Shown here: in pieces, positions 52,955 through 62,421 of the stretch
Numbering within the stretch: the first letter of the stretch is position 1
Layout: every line of letters starts with the position of its first letter
Source: Saccharomonospora marina XMU15
Lineage (GTDB): Bacteria > Actinomycetota > Actinomycetes > Mycobacteriales > Pseudonocardiaceae
NCBI RefSeq assembly: GCF_000244955.1
Contig: NZ_CM001439.1
Span: 4,014,643 to 4,078,642 of the forward strand
Length of the DNA stretch: 64,000 bases
Direction: 5' to 3'
Position numbers and translations under genes: made by a program
The notes under the pieces: model-generated
Database searches by the model: none
Told to the model about the DNA's origin: nothing
What the model saw: the letters and a program-made list of their open reading frames with translations, nothing else

Positions 52955-53734
52955 TTACTTCCCTTCGAAGGTGGCCTTGCCCGGGCCGTTCTCGATGAAC
53001 GACCGCATACCGGCCGCCTGGTCCTCGGTTGCCCACAACCCCGTGAACAGGCTGGTCTCCAGCTTCAGCCCGGTGCGAAGGTCGGTGTCGAGTCCGCCGT
53101 CGATAGCGGCCTTGGCTGCACGCAGCGCCACGGCGGGACCGTTGGCGAACTGCGCGGCCCAGGAGTGCGCGGTGGAGTAGACATCGTCGGGCGCGACCAC
53201 CTGGTCAACGATGCCCAGTTCGAGCGCCTCGGCCGCCTCGACGAACCGTCCGGTGTAGATCAGGTCCTTGGCCTTGCTCGGACCGATGAGCCTCGGCAAC
53301 CGCTGGGTGCCGCCCGCCCCCGGAATGATGCCGAGCCCGATCTCGGGCTGGCCCACCTTCACGTTGTCTCCCGCGATCCTGCGGTCGGCGGTCAGCGCGA
53401 GCTCGAGGCCACCGCCGAGCGCGTAGCCGGTGATCGCGGCGACCGTTGGCTTGGGGATCTCGGCGAGCGCGGTCAGCGAGGCCGACAGCGCGGTGCCGAA
53501 GGCCACCATCTCGGCGTAGGACTTGGCAGCCATCTCCTTGATGTCCGCACCGCCCGCGAAGGTCTTCTCGCCGCCGTACAGCACGACGGCACGGACGTCC
53601 GCCCGGCTGCTCGCCTCGGCCGCGACCTCGCCGAGCTCGGCCTGCACCTGGTTGTTCAGCGCGTTGACCGGCGGCCGGTCCAGCCGGATCGTGCCGATGC
53701 CAGCCTCGACCTCGAGGCGTACGAACTCGCCCAC
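52955..53734 (-). CDS. Enoyl-CoA hydratase/isomerase (Rv3039c/EchA-like)
   Basis: A 259-residue crotonase. The oxyanion-hole segments are FAGGADIKEM and GYALGGGLELALTADRR, and both catalytic glutamates are in place (GGGLELAL and GQPEIGLGIIPGAGGTQRL), so it is a hydratase rather than a mere isomerase. It would hydrate trans-2-enoyl-CoA in beta-oxidation. AAGGAGG precedes the GTG at 53734. First gene of the operon leading into the two methyltransferases. Confidence 0.93.
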   Translation of the reverse strand: MGEFVRLEVEAGIGTIRLDRPPVNALNNQVQAELGEVAAEASSRADVRAVVLYGGEKTFAGGADIKEMAAKSYAEMVAFGTALSASLTALAEIPKPTVAAITGYALGGGLELALTADRRIAGDNVKVGQPEIGLGIIPGAGGTQRLPRLIGPSKAKDLIYTGRFVEAAEALELGIVDQVVAPDDVYSTAHSWAAQFANGPAVALRAAKAAIDGGLDTDLRTGLKLETSLFTGLWATEDQAAGMRSFIENGPGKATFEGK

Positions 53735-53786
53735 GCTGCCTCCTTACCTCGTCAGCCTCACAAAGGTTACCGGGCGGTAGAACCCG

Positions 53787-54599
53787 TTACCGGCGCCGGG
53801 CGAAGAACCTGTCGCCGGACCGCTGCAGCACCAGGTCCTGCCCGAAGGTCTCGGAAAGGTTCTCGCTGGTCAGCACATCGTCGAGCAGTCCGGAGGCGAC
53901 CGCCCGTCCCTGCGAGAGCAGCAGCGCGTGGGTGAAGCCGGGCGGGATCTCCTCGACGTGGTGGGTGACCAGCACCATCGCGGGCGCGTCGGCGTCCAGC
54001 GCCAGCGCCGACAACCGTGCCACCAGATCCTCCCTGCCGCCGAGGTCCAGGCCCGCCGCCGGCTCGTCGAGCAGCAGCAACTCCGGGTCGGTCATCAACG
54101 ACCTGGCGATCAGGGTGCGCTTGCGTTCGCCCTCGGACAGGGTGCCGAAGGCACGCTCCGCCAGGTGGCTGATGCCCAGTGTGGCGAGCAGTTCGTCGGC
54201 GCGGTCGGTGTCCATCCGGTCGTAGGATTCCTTCCAGCGGCCGAGCACGGCATAGCCCGCGCTGAGCACGACGTCTCGCACCCGCTCCTGCGGTGGCACC
54301 CGGCCGTGGACGGCCGCCGAGGTGAACCCGATCCGCGTGCGCAGGTCGAAGACGTTGACGCGGCCGAGCTGTTCGCCGAGCACGTGCACCGTCCCGCTCG
54401 TGGGATGCAACTCGGCGGCGGCCAGCCGCAGCAGGGTGGTCTTGCCCGCGCCGTTGGGGCCGAGCACCACCCAACGCTCGTCCAACTCGACCGCCCAGTC
54501 GAGGTCGGCGAGTAGCTTGTTGCCGCCACGCCGCACCTCCACCCCGCTGGCGTGGATCACGAGATCGGCAAGGTCGTCCGCAGCCACCACGTCGTTCAC
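53787..54599 (-). CDS. ABC transporter ATP-binding protein (Rv3041c-like)
   Basis: A 270-residue ATPase. Walker A GPNGAGKTT, signature TLSEGERKRTLIARSL, Walker B LLLLDEPAAGLD and H-loop VTHHVEE are intact. No permease is encoded next to it, as in mycobacteria. The resemblance to the ModF/YlmA-type free-standing ATPases suggests an unknown partner or a non-transport role. GTG start at 54599. It lies upstream of the enoyl-CoA hydratase gene on the same strand. Confidence 0.9.
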   Translation of the reverse strand: MNDVVAADDLADLVIHASGVEVRRGGNKLLADLDWAVELDERWVVLGPNGAGKTTLLRLAAAELHPTSGTVHVLGEQLGRVNVFDLRTRIGFTSAAVHGRVPPQERVRDVVLSAGYAVLGRWKESYDRMDTDRADELLATLGISHLAERAFGTLSEGERKRTLIARSLMTDPELLLLDEPAAGLDLGGREDLVARLSALALDADAPAMVLVTHHVEEIPPGFTHALLLSQGRAVASGLLDDVLTSENLSETFGQDLVLQRSGDRFFARRR

Positions 54600-54650
54600 C
54601 CGGCCATTGTCACCGACTGGCCCGCGCGCCGGGCGATGGGCCTGGTTAGG

Positions 54651-57236
54651 TTAGGCGGGCACCACCTTGCCGAGCTCGACGGGACTGGCCAGCAGCCGGT
54701 GCTTCGGCAGCACCCGCACCGTGTAGCCCAGCGAACCCGCGTGCGGCAGCCGCAGCCTCGTGGCGAACTCTCCCCTGCCCCGCGGCCGCATCGGCACCGT
54801 CACCGTGTCGAGCAGATCGTCGGTGTCGCCGACCCTGCCGACGACGGCCTGGACCTCCACTTCGGAATCGTCGAGCCCGGCGAGGTCCACCTTGGCGCGC
54901 ACGGTCACCTCCTCGCCCACGACCAGCGACTCGCCCTCCACCGCCAGCTCGGTGTCGGCGATGCGCACCCGCGGCCAGTGGGTGTCGAGCCTGGTGCGGT
55001 AGGCGGCGAGCGAGCGGGCACCCGCGTAGTCGTGCTCGGTGGCCGCCCGCACCTTGGCGGCGGCGGGCAGGTAGTAGGAGTCGACGTACTCGCGCACCAT
55101 TCGCGATGCCTGCACGCTCGGGCCGAGCGTGCGCAGGGTGTGCCAGATCATCGACAGCCAGCCGCGCGGCACCCCGCTTTCGTCGCGGTCGTAGAACAGC
55201 GGCGCGATCTGCTGGCCCAGCAGGTCGTAGAGAGCCGCGGCCTCGAGATCGTCACGCAGCAACGGGTCGGTGACACCGTCGGCGGTCGGGATGGCCCACC
55301 CGTTGCTGCCGTCGTAGTACTCGTCCCACCAGCCGTCCCTGATGGAAAGGTTGAGACACCCGTTCAGCGCCGCCTTCATGCCGGATGTGCCGCATGCCTC
55401 CAGCGGCCGGGTCGGGTTGTTCAACCACACGTCGCAACCGCGGTAGAGATAGCGCGCCATCGACATGCCGTAGTCGGGCAGGAACACCATCCGCTCCCGC
55501 ACCGCCGGGTCGTCCACGAACCGAACGATCTGCTGGATGAGCGCCTTTCCGCCCTCGTCGGCCGGGTGCGACTTCCCGGCGACCACGATCTGGATCGGGC
55601 GCCGCTCGTCCAGCAACAGCGCCCGCAGCCGTTCCGGATCGCGCAGCATCAGCGTCAGCCGCTTGTAGGTGGGCACTCGCCTTGCGAATCCGACGGTGAG
55701 CACATCGGGGTCGAAGATCCGCTCCGTCCAGCCCAGTTCCAGTGCCGAAGCCCCCCGCTGCAGCCAGGCGTCGCGCGCCCTGCGGCGCACCTCCGCGATC
55801 AGGTTTCCGCGCAGTTCCCGGCGCAGTGCCCACAGTTGCTCGTCGGTCACGCTGCTGTCGATGCCGGAGGCGTCGCCGTCGTGCCCCCACTCCTCGTCGC
55901 TGCCGCCGAGCAGCGCGCTCATCTCGCGCGCCACCCACGTCGGCCCGTGCACACCGTTGGTGACCGAGCGCAGCGGCACCTCCTCGGTGTCGAAACCGGG
56001 CCACAGCTTCGAGAACATCCGCCGCGACACCCGGCCGTGCAGCGCGGACACGCCGTTGGCCCGCTGCGCCAGCCGCAGCCCCATGTGCGCCATGTTGAAC
56101 ATGCCGGGGTTGTCCTCCGCGCCGAGCGCCAGCACCCTGCGCACGTCGACACCCGGCAGCAGCCTGCCGTCGCCGAAGTAGTGCTGCACCAGGTCGACGG
56201 GAAACCGGTCGATGCCCGCCGAGACGGGGGTGTGGGTGGTGAACACGGTGCCCGCGCGCACGGCGGGCAGAGCCTCGTCGAGGGTGAGTGAGCCCTCTGC
56301 GAGCACCTCGCGTGCCCGTTCCAGGCCGAGAAAGCCCGCGTGGCCCTCGTTGGTGTGGAACACCTCCGGCTGCGGATGCCCGGTCAGCTCGCAGTAGCGG
56401 CGCACCGCGCGCATGCCGCCGATGCCGGCGAGGATCTCCTGGCGGATGCGGTGATCGGCGTCACCGCCGTAGAGCCGGTCGGTGACGCCACGCAGGTCGT
56501 CGTCGTTGCCGTCGACGTCGGTGTCCAGCAGCAACAGCGGCACCCTGCCCACCCGCCCGAGCCAGATCTGCGCGTGCAGGTCCCTGCCACCCGGCATCGC
56601 GACGTGCACGAACACCGGCTCGCCGGACGGCTCGGTGAGCAGTTCCAGCGGCAATCCGCTCGGGTCGATCACCGGGTAGTGCTCGACCTGCCAGCCGTCC
56701 AGCGAAAGCGACTGCCGGAAATAGCCCGCCCGGTACAGCGGGCCGACACCGATCATCGGCACACCGAGGTCCGAGGCCGCCTTGAGGTGATCGCCTGCCA
56801 GCACACCCAGCCCGCCTGAGTAGTTCGGCAGCGCCTCGTGCACCCCGAACTCCATCGAGAAATAGGCGACAGCGGCGGGGAAGCGCTCCTCGGGGTCGGT
56901 GTCGATGTCGTCGGGGTCGCCCCGCTGCGCCCGATCCGCGGCCCTGCGCTGGTACCAGCGCGGCTCGGTGAGGTAGCGGTGCAGATCCTGGGTCGCCTTC
57001 CGGGTCTTGGCCAGGAACGACTCGTCGGCAGCCAACTCCCGCAGCCTGCCTGCGGGTACGGCCGTCAGCATCCGCAGCGGGTCACGGATACGTCGAAACA
57101 GCGCGTCGTCCATGGAGGCGAACAAGTCTCGCGTCGGCGGGTGCCACGTCCATCGCAAATTGGTCGCCAATGCCGTCAGGCCCGTCAACTCCTCTGGCAC
57201 GCTCGCGCGCACGGTGAACCGGCGGACTGCTCTCAT
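54651..57236 (-). CDS. glgP: Alpha-glucan (glycogen/maltodextrin) phosphorylase
   Basis: An 861-residue phosphorylase of the archaeal/actinobacterial GlgP type, which has an N-terminal domain of about 100 residues (DUF3417) and no allosteric tail. PLP binds in RPLEACGTSGMKAALNG; GVHEALPNYSGGLGVLAGDH, HTNEGHAGFLGLERAREVL and FTTHTPVSAGIDRFP are conserved. It releases glucose-1-phosphate from alpha-1,4 glucans and so would balance the glucan synthase and branching enzyme encoded at 20-24 kb. ATG at 57236, 45 bases from the divergent metallopeptidase. Confidence 0.95.
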   Translation of the reverse strand: MRAVRRFTVRASVPEELTGLTALATNLRWTWHPPTRDLFASMDDALFRRIRDPLRMLTAVPAGRLRELAADESFLAKTRKATQDLHRYLTEPRWYQRRAADRAQRGDPDDIDTDPEERFPAAVAYFSMEFGVHEALPNYSGGLGVLAGDHLKAASDLGVPMIGVGPLYRAGYFRQSLSLDGWQVEHYPVIDPSGLPLELLTEPSGEPVFVHVAMPGGRDLHAQIWLGRVGRVPLLLLDTDVDGNDDDLRGVTDRLYGGDADHRIRQEILAGIGGMRAVRRYCELTGHPQPEVFHTNEGHAGFLGLERAREVLAEGSLTLDEALPAVRAGTVFTTHTPVSAGIDRFPVDLVQHYFGDGRLLPGVDVRRVLALGAEDNPGMFNMAHMGLRLAQRANGVSALHGRVSRRMFSKLWPGFDTEEVPLRSVTNGVHGPTWVAREMSALLGGSDEEWGHDGDASGIDSSVTDEQLWALRRELRGNLIAEVRRRARDAWLQRGASALELGWTERIFDPDVLTVGFARRVPTYKRLTLMLRDPERLRALLLDERRPIQIVVAGKSHPADEGGKALIQQIVRFVDDPAVRERMVFLPDYGMSMARYLYRGCDVWLNNPTRPLEACGTSGMKAALNGCLNLSIRDGWWDEYYDGSNGWAIPTADGVTDPLLRDDLEAAALYDLLGQQIAPLFYDRDESGVPRGWLSMIWHTLRTLGPSVQASRMVREYVDSYYLPAAAKVRAATEHDYAGARSLAAYRTRLDTHWPRVRIADTELAVEGESLVVGEEVTVRAKVDLAGLDDSEVEVQAVVGRVGDTDDLLDTVTVPMRPRGRGEFATRLRLPHAGSLGYTVRVLPKHRLLASPVELGKVVPA

Positions 57237-57281
57237 GCTGATCGACGATAGCCGGGCGGCCGCGTTCGGTAGTGTGCCGCC

Positions 57282-58760
57282 ATGAACCGCATTGGGGGAC
57301 GTGGCGCGTCGCGCCCGTGGAGAACCACTTTCGTCACCGCCGCTGTAGCCACCGTCGCCACCGTGGCGCTGCTGGCCACGGCATGCGGCACCGAGACCCC
57401 TGGCAAGCTGCAGACCGTCGGCGACATCGCGGGACTACCGGTCACTCACTTCGAGAGCGGGTTCAAACCGAACGCACCCACACCCCGGCTGGCGGTGCGC
57501 AACGTCTCAGGCAGCCAGGAGGACAAGGTCGCCGTGGCCGCGATCGCGGACGTCAGCGACTACTGGACCCAGCTGTTCCCGAGACATTTCGGGCAGCAGT
57601 TCCGGCCGGTGCGCTCCCTGCTGTCGTACGACCCCGAGGCCGACGAGATCGAGGTGTGCGGGGCCACCACGGCCGACGCCGCCATGAACGCGTTCTACTG
57701 CCCTCCCGAGGACCTCGTCGCATGGGACAGGAGCATGCTGCTGCCGCTGCTTCGCGAGCGGTTCGGGCCGATGGCGATCGTCACCGTGCTCGGCCACGAG
57801 TACGGGCACGCGGTGCAGTACCGGCTCGGCGAGCGCGCCGGGATCGACGAGCAGACCTCCACGATCGTGAAGGAGCAGCAGGCCGACTGCTTCACCGGGG
57901 CGTACTTCCGTTGGATGGCCGAGGACAACAGCAAGTACTTCACCGTTTCCACCTCCGAGGGGCTCAACCAGGTGATGGCGTCGCTGTTCTTCATCCGTGA
58001 CGAACCGGGCCAGTCGGCCGCGGAGGCCAGCGCGCACGGCACCGCGTTCGACCGCACCTACGCCTTCCAGCTCGGCTTCGAGCAGGGCGCGCTGAAGTGC
58101 GCCGACATCGACCAGGCCGAGGTGGACTCGCGGATCACCGAGCAGCCGTTCGACCCCAACGACTCCAGCGGTGGCGACCTGCGGATCAGCGAGGAGACCG
58201 TGGCGTTGCTGCAGCGCAGCCTCGACCAGGCCTTCGCTGGGGCGCAGGTGGAGACCCCGAAGATCGTCGACGACGGTGGTTCCTGCCCCGACGGTCCCGA
58301 CACCGCGCCCGCCTCCTACTGCCCGGAAGGCAACACGGTCAGCATCGACCTGGCAACGCTGGCCGACTTCGGACAGCCGATCGACAGGGAGGCCGAGTTC
58401 AGGGGTACCGAGTCCGACGGCGGACTCGGTGACTTCGCCGCGTTCGCCGAGATCGCCTCGCGATACGTACAGGGCATTCAGCACGGGGTCGGCGCGTCGG
58501 TCGACAACGCCAACGCGGGGCTGCGCACGTCCTGCCTCGTCGGGGCGTGGGCGGGCGCGATCAGCGGCGACGACCACGACAACGTGCTGCGGCTCTCGCC
58601 GGGTGACCTCGACGAGGCCATCGCCGAACTGCTGCAACCCCGCAGTCTCATCGCCGCCGACCTCAACGGGCATCGGGTCGCCAACGGTTTCGCCAGGGTG
58701 GAGTCGCTCAGGCAGGGCTACCTGCAGGGCTCACAGGTCTGCACCCGCAGCTACAACTGA
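57282..58760 (+). CDS. Neutral zinc metallopeptidase, lipoprotein
   Basis: A 492-residue exported protein. The signal ends in the lipobox LLATAC with Cys35. The zinc site is HEYGH in VLGHEYGHAVQYRLGE (residues about 169-175), with the downstream EQQADCFTGAYFRWM supplying a further ligand; this is the pattern of the YpfJ-type neutral zinc metallopeptidases. Several cysteine pairs suggest disulfides outside the membrane. Substrate unknown. It ends before a strong terminator. Confidence 0.87.
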   Translation: MNRIGGRGASRPWRTTFVTAAVATVATVALLATACGTETPGKLQTVGDIAGLPVTHFESGFKPNAPTPRLAVRNVSGSQEDKVAVAAIADVSDYWTQLFPRHFGQQFRPVRSLLSYDPEADEIEVCGATTADAAMNAFYCPPEDLVAWDRSMLLPLLRERFGPMAIVTVLGHEYGHAVQYRLGERAGIDEQTSTIVKEQQADCFTGAYFRWMAEDNSKYFTVSTSEGLNQVMASLFFIRDEPGQSAAEASAHGTAFDRTYAFQLGFEQGALKCADIDQAEVDSRITEQPFDPNDSSGGDLRISEETVALLQRSLDQAFAGAQVETPKIVDDGGSCPDGPDTAPASYCPEGNTVSIDLATLADFGQPIDREAEFRGTESDGGLGDFAAFAEIASRYVQGIQHGVGASVDNANAGLRTSCLVGAWAGAISGDDHDNVLRLSPGDLDEAIAELLQPRSLIAADLNGHRVANGFARVESLRQGYLQGSQVCTRSYN

Positions 58761-58769
58761 CCCCGCCGG

Positions 58770-58804
58770 GCCTTGCTCGCCCCGGCGCCCGGGGCGAGCA
58801 AGGC
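58770..58804. terminator. Bidirectional terminator
   Basis: A 15-bp perfect stem (58770-58784 with 58790-58804) around the 5-base loop GCGCC. It lies between the convergent metallopeptidase and thioredoxin-TPR genes and could end both. Confidence 0.85.
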
Positions 58805-58827
58805 TGCGCGCGGGGCCGGTAGGAGAC

Positions 58828-59793
58828 TCAGTACAGCGCGCTCGCCAGGTCCCGGCGCGCCTTGATCACGCGCTCGTCGGCGGGGTCGAACAGTTCGAAC
58901 AGCCCCACCAGGTGCTCGCGCACCCGGTTGCGGTCATCGCCCGCCGTGCGGCGCACAGCGGCCACGAGCCTGCCGAAACCGCTTTCCACCTGCCCGACCG
59001 CCACCTCGTGGTCGGCGGCGGCGAACTGGGCTTCGAGGTCGTCGGGGGCAGCGTCGGCCCTGGCGACCGCGGAGGGGTCCGTGTCGGCGGCGCGTGCGGC
59101 GAAGCGCACCTGCACCAGCGCCGCCTTCGCCTGCTCGTTACCCGGCTCGCTGTCAAGGATGCGCTGGTAGGCGGCCTCGGCCGCGGCGAAGTCACCGCGC
59201 TCGAAGGCGTCCTCCGCCTCCACGAAGCGGGGGTCCTGCCCTGGCTCGCCTTCCTCGCCGCCTTCCTGCTGCGCCGCCTGCACACCGGGCAGCTTGTCCT
59301 GCAGCGCTTCCAGCAACTGGCCGATCCACTGCCGCAACTGCGGCTCCGGCTGCGCGCCGGAGAAGGCGTCCACCGGCTGCCCGCCCGCGATCGCGACGAC
59401 GGTGGGAATGGACTGCACGCCGAAGAGCTGGGAGATCCGCGGGTTGGCGTCCACGTCGATCTTGGCCAGCACCCACGCGCCGTTGCTCTCGGCGGCCAGC
59501 TTCTCCAGCACCGGGCTGAGCTGCTTGCACGGCCCGCACCAGTCCGCCCACAGATCGACGACGACAAGCTGCTGCAGCGAGCGTTCCACGACTTCGGCCT
59601 GGAACGTCGCCTCGGTGACGTCGATGACCGCTGCACCCGCGGCGGGTCGGCCGCCCTGGCTCTGCTGCCCGCCGCCCTGACTCGGCTGCTGTCGTGCCGC
59701 GTCGGCGCGCGCCTTGAGCCCGGAGAGATCGACGGCTCCGGAGAGCGCGGCGGACACGGCTGGTGAGTTGGCTGATCCGCGTGGCTGTGTCAC
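58828..59793 (-). CDS. Thioredoxin domain-TPR protein (CnoX/YbbN-like)
   Basis: A 321-residue protein. After a Gln/Gly-rich linker the thioredoxin domain carries WCGPC (residues 85-89) and the cis-Pro loop SIPTVVAI; a C-terminal TPR-like helical part follows ([34 protein letters not shown]). YbbN/CnoX proteins protect clients from over-oxidation and deliver them to chaperones. The GTG at 59793 gives the usual start MTQPRGS. In M. tuberculosis the similar Rv1324 also lies near glgP, so the neighbourhood may be conserved. Confidence 0.9.
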   Translation of the reverse strand: MTQPRGSANSPAVSAALSGAVDLSGLKARADAARQQPSQGGGQQSQGGRPAAGAAVIDVTEATFQAEVVERSLQQLVVVDLWADWCGPCKQLSPVLEKLAAESNGAWVLAKIDVDANPRISQLFGVQSIPTVVAIAGGQPVDAFSGAQPEPQLRQWIGQLLEALQDKLPGVQAAQQEGGEEGEPGQDPRFVEAEDAFERGDFAAAEAAYQRILDSEPGNEQAKAALVQVRFAARAADTDPSAVARADAAPDDLEAQFAAADHEVAVGQVESGFGRLVAAVRRTAGDDRNRVREHLVGLFELFDPADERVIKARRDLASALY

Positions 59794-59882
59794 GGCTCCA
59801 TCCTGGCACGGACGCCGCGCCAGTTCATCGCAGGTCGCCGCTCGTGACCGCGTGGCGGCGTTCGGCCACCACCGCGCACCCG

Positions 59883-60185
59883 TCAGGACTCGTTCAGCCG
59901 CTGCTCGACACGGTCCACCTTCGCGCCGAGCTGGCCGGTGTGGCCGGGCCTGATGTCGGCCTTGAGCACCAGACTCACCCGCGAGGCCCCCTCGCCCGCC
60001 GCCTGCACGGCCCGCTTGACGACGTCCATCACCTCGTCCCACTCGCCCTCGACGTTGGTGAACATCGCATTGGTCTCGTTGGGCAGCCCCGACTCCCGCA
60101 CCACCCGCACGGCGCGGGCGACCGCCTCGCTCACCCCCGCCCCGGTGTCCGTTGCCGACGGGCTGACACTGAATGCCACGATCAT
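59883..60185 (-). CDS. MTH1187/DUF77 thiamine-binding-like protein
   Basis: A 100-residue MTH1187-fold protein ([59 protein letters not shown]). Family members bind thiamine or related small molecules, and some are YkoF-like. Alone, it probably buffers or senses the ligand. The ATG at 60185 is 86 bases from the divergent MarR gene. No thiamine riboswitch was seen. Confidence 0.85.
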   Translation of the reverse strand: MIVAFSVSPSATDTGAGVSEAVARAVRVVRESGLPNETNAMFTNVEGEWDEVMDVVKRAVQAAGEGASRVSLVLKADIRPGHTGQLGAKVDRVEQRLNES

Positions 60186-60271
60186 GGTTCCTCCGTAGAC
60201 GCGCCGACGGTGCGGAGTCGAGGCCCGACCCGCCCCCAGCTTGCCGACGATCGCTGCTAACTTCGAGGCCC

Positions 60272-60772
60272 ATGAACCGTCCGTTGCCGTTCGACCCGAT
60301 CGCGCGCGCGGCGCAGCTGTGGGAGGAGCGCATCGGGCCCTCGACAACCATGGCAGCCGTCACCGGTCTGATGCGGGTCCAGCAGATCCTGCAGTCCGCC
60401 GTCGACGGCGCGCTGAAGCCCCACGGGCTGACCTTCGCACGCTACGAGGCGCTCGTGCTGTTGACCTTCGCACGCAGCTCGACGCTGGCGATGCGAGTGA
60501 TGGGCGAGCGGTTGCAGCTACATCCCACCAGCGTCACCAACATCGTCGACCGGCTGGAGAAGGACGGCCTCGTCAAGCGGGTCCCGCACCCGACGGACCG
60601 GCGGACCACGCTGGTGGAGATCACCGACGAAGGCAGGCAACGCCGCGAGGAGGCGACCAAAGCGGTCACCGCCATCGACTTCGGCATGAAGGGCCTCACC
60701 GCGAAGCAGACCGAGCAGCTCACCGAACTGCTGACCAAGGTGCGTAAGGCGGCGGGCGACTTCGTCGACTGA
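60272..60772 (+). CDS. MarR-family transcriptional regulator
   Basis: A 166-residue MarR protein: winged HTH ([69 protein letters not shown]) flanked by dimer helices. It is divergent from the MTH1187-type gene, suggesting regulation of that gene or its own. ATG at 60272. The ligand is unknown. Confidence 0.9.
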   Translation: MNRPLPFDPIARAAQLWEERIGPSTTMAAVTGLMRVQQILQSAVDGALKPHGLTFARYEALVLLTFARSSTLAMRVMGERLQLHPTSVTNIVDRLEKDGLVKRVPHPTDRRTTLVEITDEGRQRREEATKAVTAIDFGMKGLTAKQTEQLTELLTKVRKAAGDFVD

Positions 60773-60784
60773 GTGCTTCAGGCC

Positions 60785-61168
60785 TCAGGCGCCCGCGGTG
60801 TTGGCGTACTCCCTGCCGCTGCCCTCTGCGACGATGAGGCCGGTACCGCCGTAGCGCAGCCGCTGCGGGCCGTCGAGTTTGCCCCTGCGCAGCGCCCACC
60901 GCTCGAACAGCCAGGTGAACAGCGGGGGAACGGCCGCGAGCAGTGCGACGACGAGCGTCGCGGGGCGCCATCGCAGCTGACGGGCCACCGCGAGCGTGAC
61001 GATCACGTAGAGCGCGAACAGCACGCCGTGCACCATGCCCAGCACCGGCACGCCGCCCTCACCGAGTTCCACGACGTACTTGAAGAACATGCCGATCAGC
61101 AGGCCCGCCCAGGAAAACGCCTCGGCGACCGCGACGACACGGAACAAGACAGCAGCCTTGTTCGACAA
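60785..61168 (-). CDS. DUF3817 membrane protein
   Basis: A 127-residue protein with three membrane helices (roughly residues 7-30, 42-62 and 68-88). The conserved F-x-V-V-A-x-A-E-A-x-S-x-x-G-L-L opening and the VHGVLFALYV segment are typical of DUF3817. Function unknown. Convergent with marR, their ends 12 bases apart. Confidence 0.85.
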   Translation of the reverse strand: MSNKAAVLFRVVAVAEAFSWAGLLIGMFFKYVVELGEGGVPVLGMVHGVLFALYVIVTLAVARQLRWRPATLVVALLAAVPPLFTWLFERWALRRGKLDGPQRLRYGGTGLIVAEGSGREYANTAGA

Positions 61169-61278
61169 CGATTCCTCCTCGGGTACCGACCGCCCGGCTT
61201 CGGCAGCGGTGGGACAGGTAACTGGTCATCACGTCAACCACGCTGTCGGACGTCGTGTTACCAGTGTGAGCCGTGACG

Positions 61279-61311
61279 ACGCTCACCGGACCCTCGGGGG
61301 CCGGTGAGCGT
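61279..61311 (-). terminator. Terminator after the ABC-2 export operon
   Basis: ACGCTCACCGG (61279-61289) pairs with CCGGTGAGCGT (61301-61311) around 11 bases. It starts 10 bases after the stop codon of the permease gene. Confidence 0.75.
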
Positions 61312-61320
61312 GCTCACGTC

Positions 61321-62421
61321 TCACTCCTCCCAGCGGAACACCTTGCCCGCGACGAGCCCGGCGACGGCGGTGAAGCCGACGAGGACGAGCGCGGGAACCA
61401 GCAGCGCGGAGGCACCCTGCCCGCGCACCATCACGTCCAGCATGCCGTCGGTGAGGTGGCGCATCGGGAACGCCTGCGACACCGTGCGCAGCCACGCGGG
61501 GGCGGCGTCGATCGGGAAGAAGGTCCCGGAGAGGAACGCCATCGGCAGGGTGATCAGGTTCGCCACGCCGCTGGCGGCCTCCTCCGTCTTGCAGAAGGCG
61601 CCAACGAGCATGCCGATGGAGAAGAACGCCAGTGTGCCGAGCAGCAGCAACGGGACCGCCAGCCACCACTGGCCGGTCAGCCGCAGCCCGAACATCGGGA
61701 GCATTCCGATGCCGACGAACACGGCGAACTGCAGCAGCGCGACACCGAGTGAGACCAACACGCGGGAACTGAGCACCGTGTGCGGCCGCACCGGCGCCAG
61801 CCACAGCCTGCGAAGCACCTGCTTTCGCCGCCAGCTCACGAACGTCAGCGCGGCACCGAACACCGCGGCGATCGAAACGGCCCAGGAAAGGATGCCCGGA
61901 ACCATGTACTGGATGGGCTGCAGCGAGCTGTCCTCGACCTGCGCCGCGTCCAGGGTGAAGGTGGGTGGCTGCCCGGTGGCGGCGATGTTGGCCCTGTTCA
62001 CCACCCCGTCCACGATGGCGCGCACGGCGCCTGCCCGGTTCTGGTCGCTGGCGGCGAACCGCAGCGTGATCGTGTCACCGCGCTGCTCGACGTAGGCGGG
62101 CAGGTCACCCGAGCGCACCTGCTGCTGCGCCACGCCCGCGTCGTCGAGTCGGGTCAGCTCCAGTGCGCCGGACTCCTCCAGCGCGGTGATGACCGGTCCC
62201 TGGCCGACCACGCCGATCTCGGTGCGCGACGTTTCGCCACCGGTGAAGATCAGCCCGAAGATGGTGAGGAACATCAGCGGCATCAGGAACGTGAAGAACA
62301 GCGTCGCCTTGTCGCGAACGAAGCCCTTGAACATCGCGCCGGACAGCGCGCGAAACGGCGTGGCCGGTGGCCGGGCAGGGGCGGCGCGCCGGGGCGGGTT
62401 CCGGGTTTCGGTGACGGTCAC
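61321..62421 (-). CDS. ABC-2 type permease
   Basis: A 366-residue permease. A first membrane helix (residues about 35-60) is followed by a large extracytoplasmic domain (about 60-170) and five helices near the C-terminus. This is the extended ABC-2 type with a large exterior loop, often linked to drug or lipid export. The GTG start overlaps the ATPase stop (GTGA). It works with the ATPase encoded directly upstream. Confidence 0.88.
   Translation of the reverse strand: MTVTETRNPPRRAAPARPPATPFRALSGAMFKGFVRDKATLFFTFLMPLMFLTIFGLIFTGGETSRTEIGVVGQGPVITALEESGALELTRLDDAGVAQQQVRSGDLPAYVEQRGDTITLRFAASDQNRAGAVRAIVDGVVNRANIAATGQPPTFTLDAAQVEDSSLQPIQYMVPGILSWAVSIAAVFGAALTFVSWRRKQVLRRLWLAPVRPHTVLSSRVLVSLGVALLQFAVFVGIGMLPMFGLRLTGQWWLAVPLLLLGTLAFFSIGMLVGAFCKTEEAASGVANLITLPMAFLSGTFFPIDAAPAWLRTVSQAFPMRHLTDGMLDVMVRGQGASALLVPALVLVGFTAVAGLVAGKVFRWEE

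Noticed and set aside
59883-60272. Thiamine (TPP) riboswitch near the MTH1187-type gene
   Set aside because: The intergenic gap is only 86 bases and shows none of the conserved TPP-riboswitch segments.
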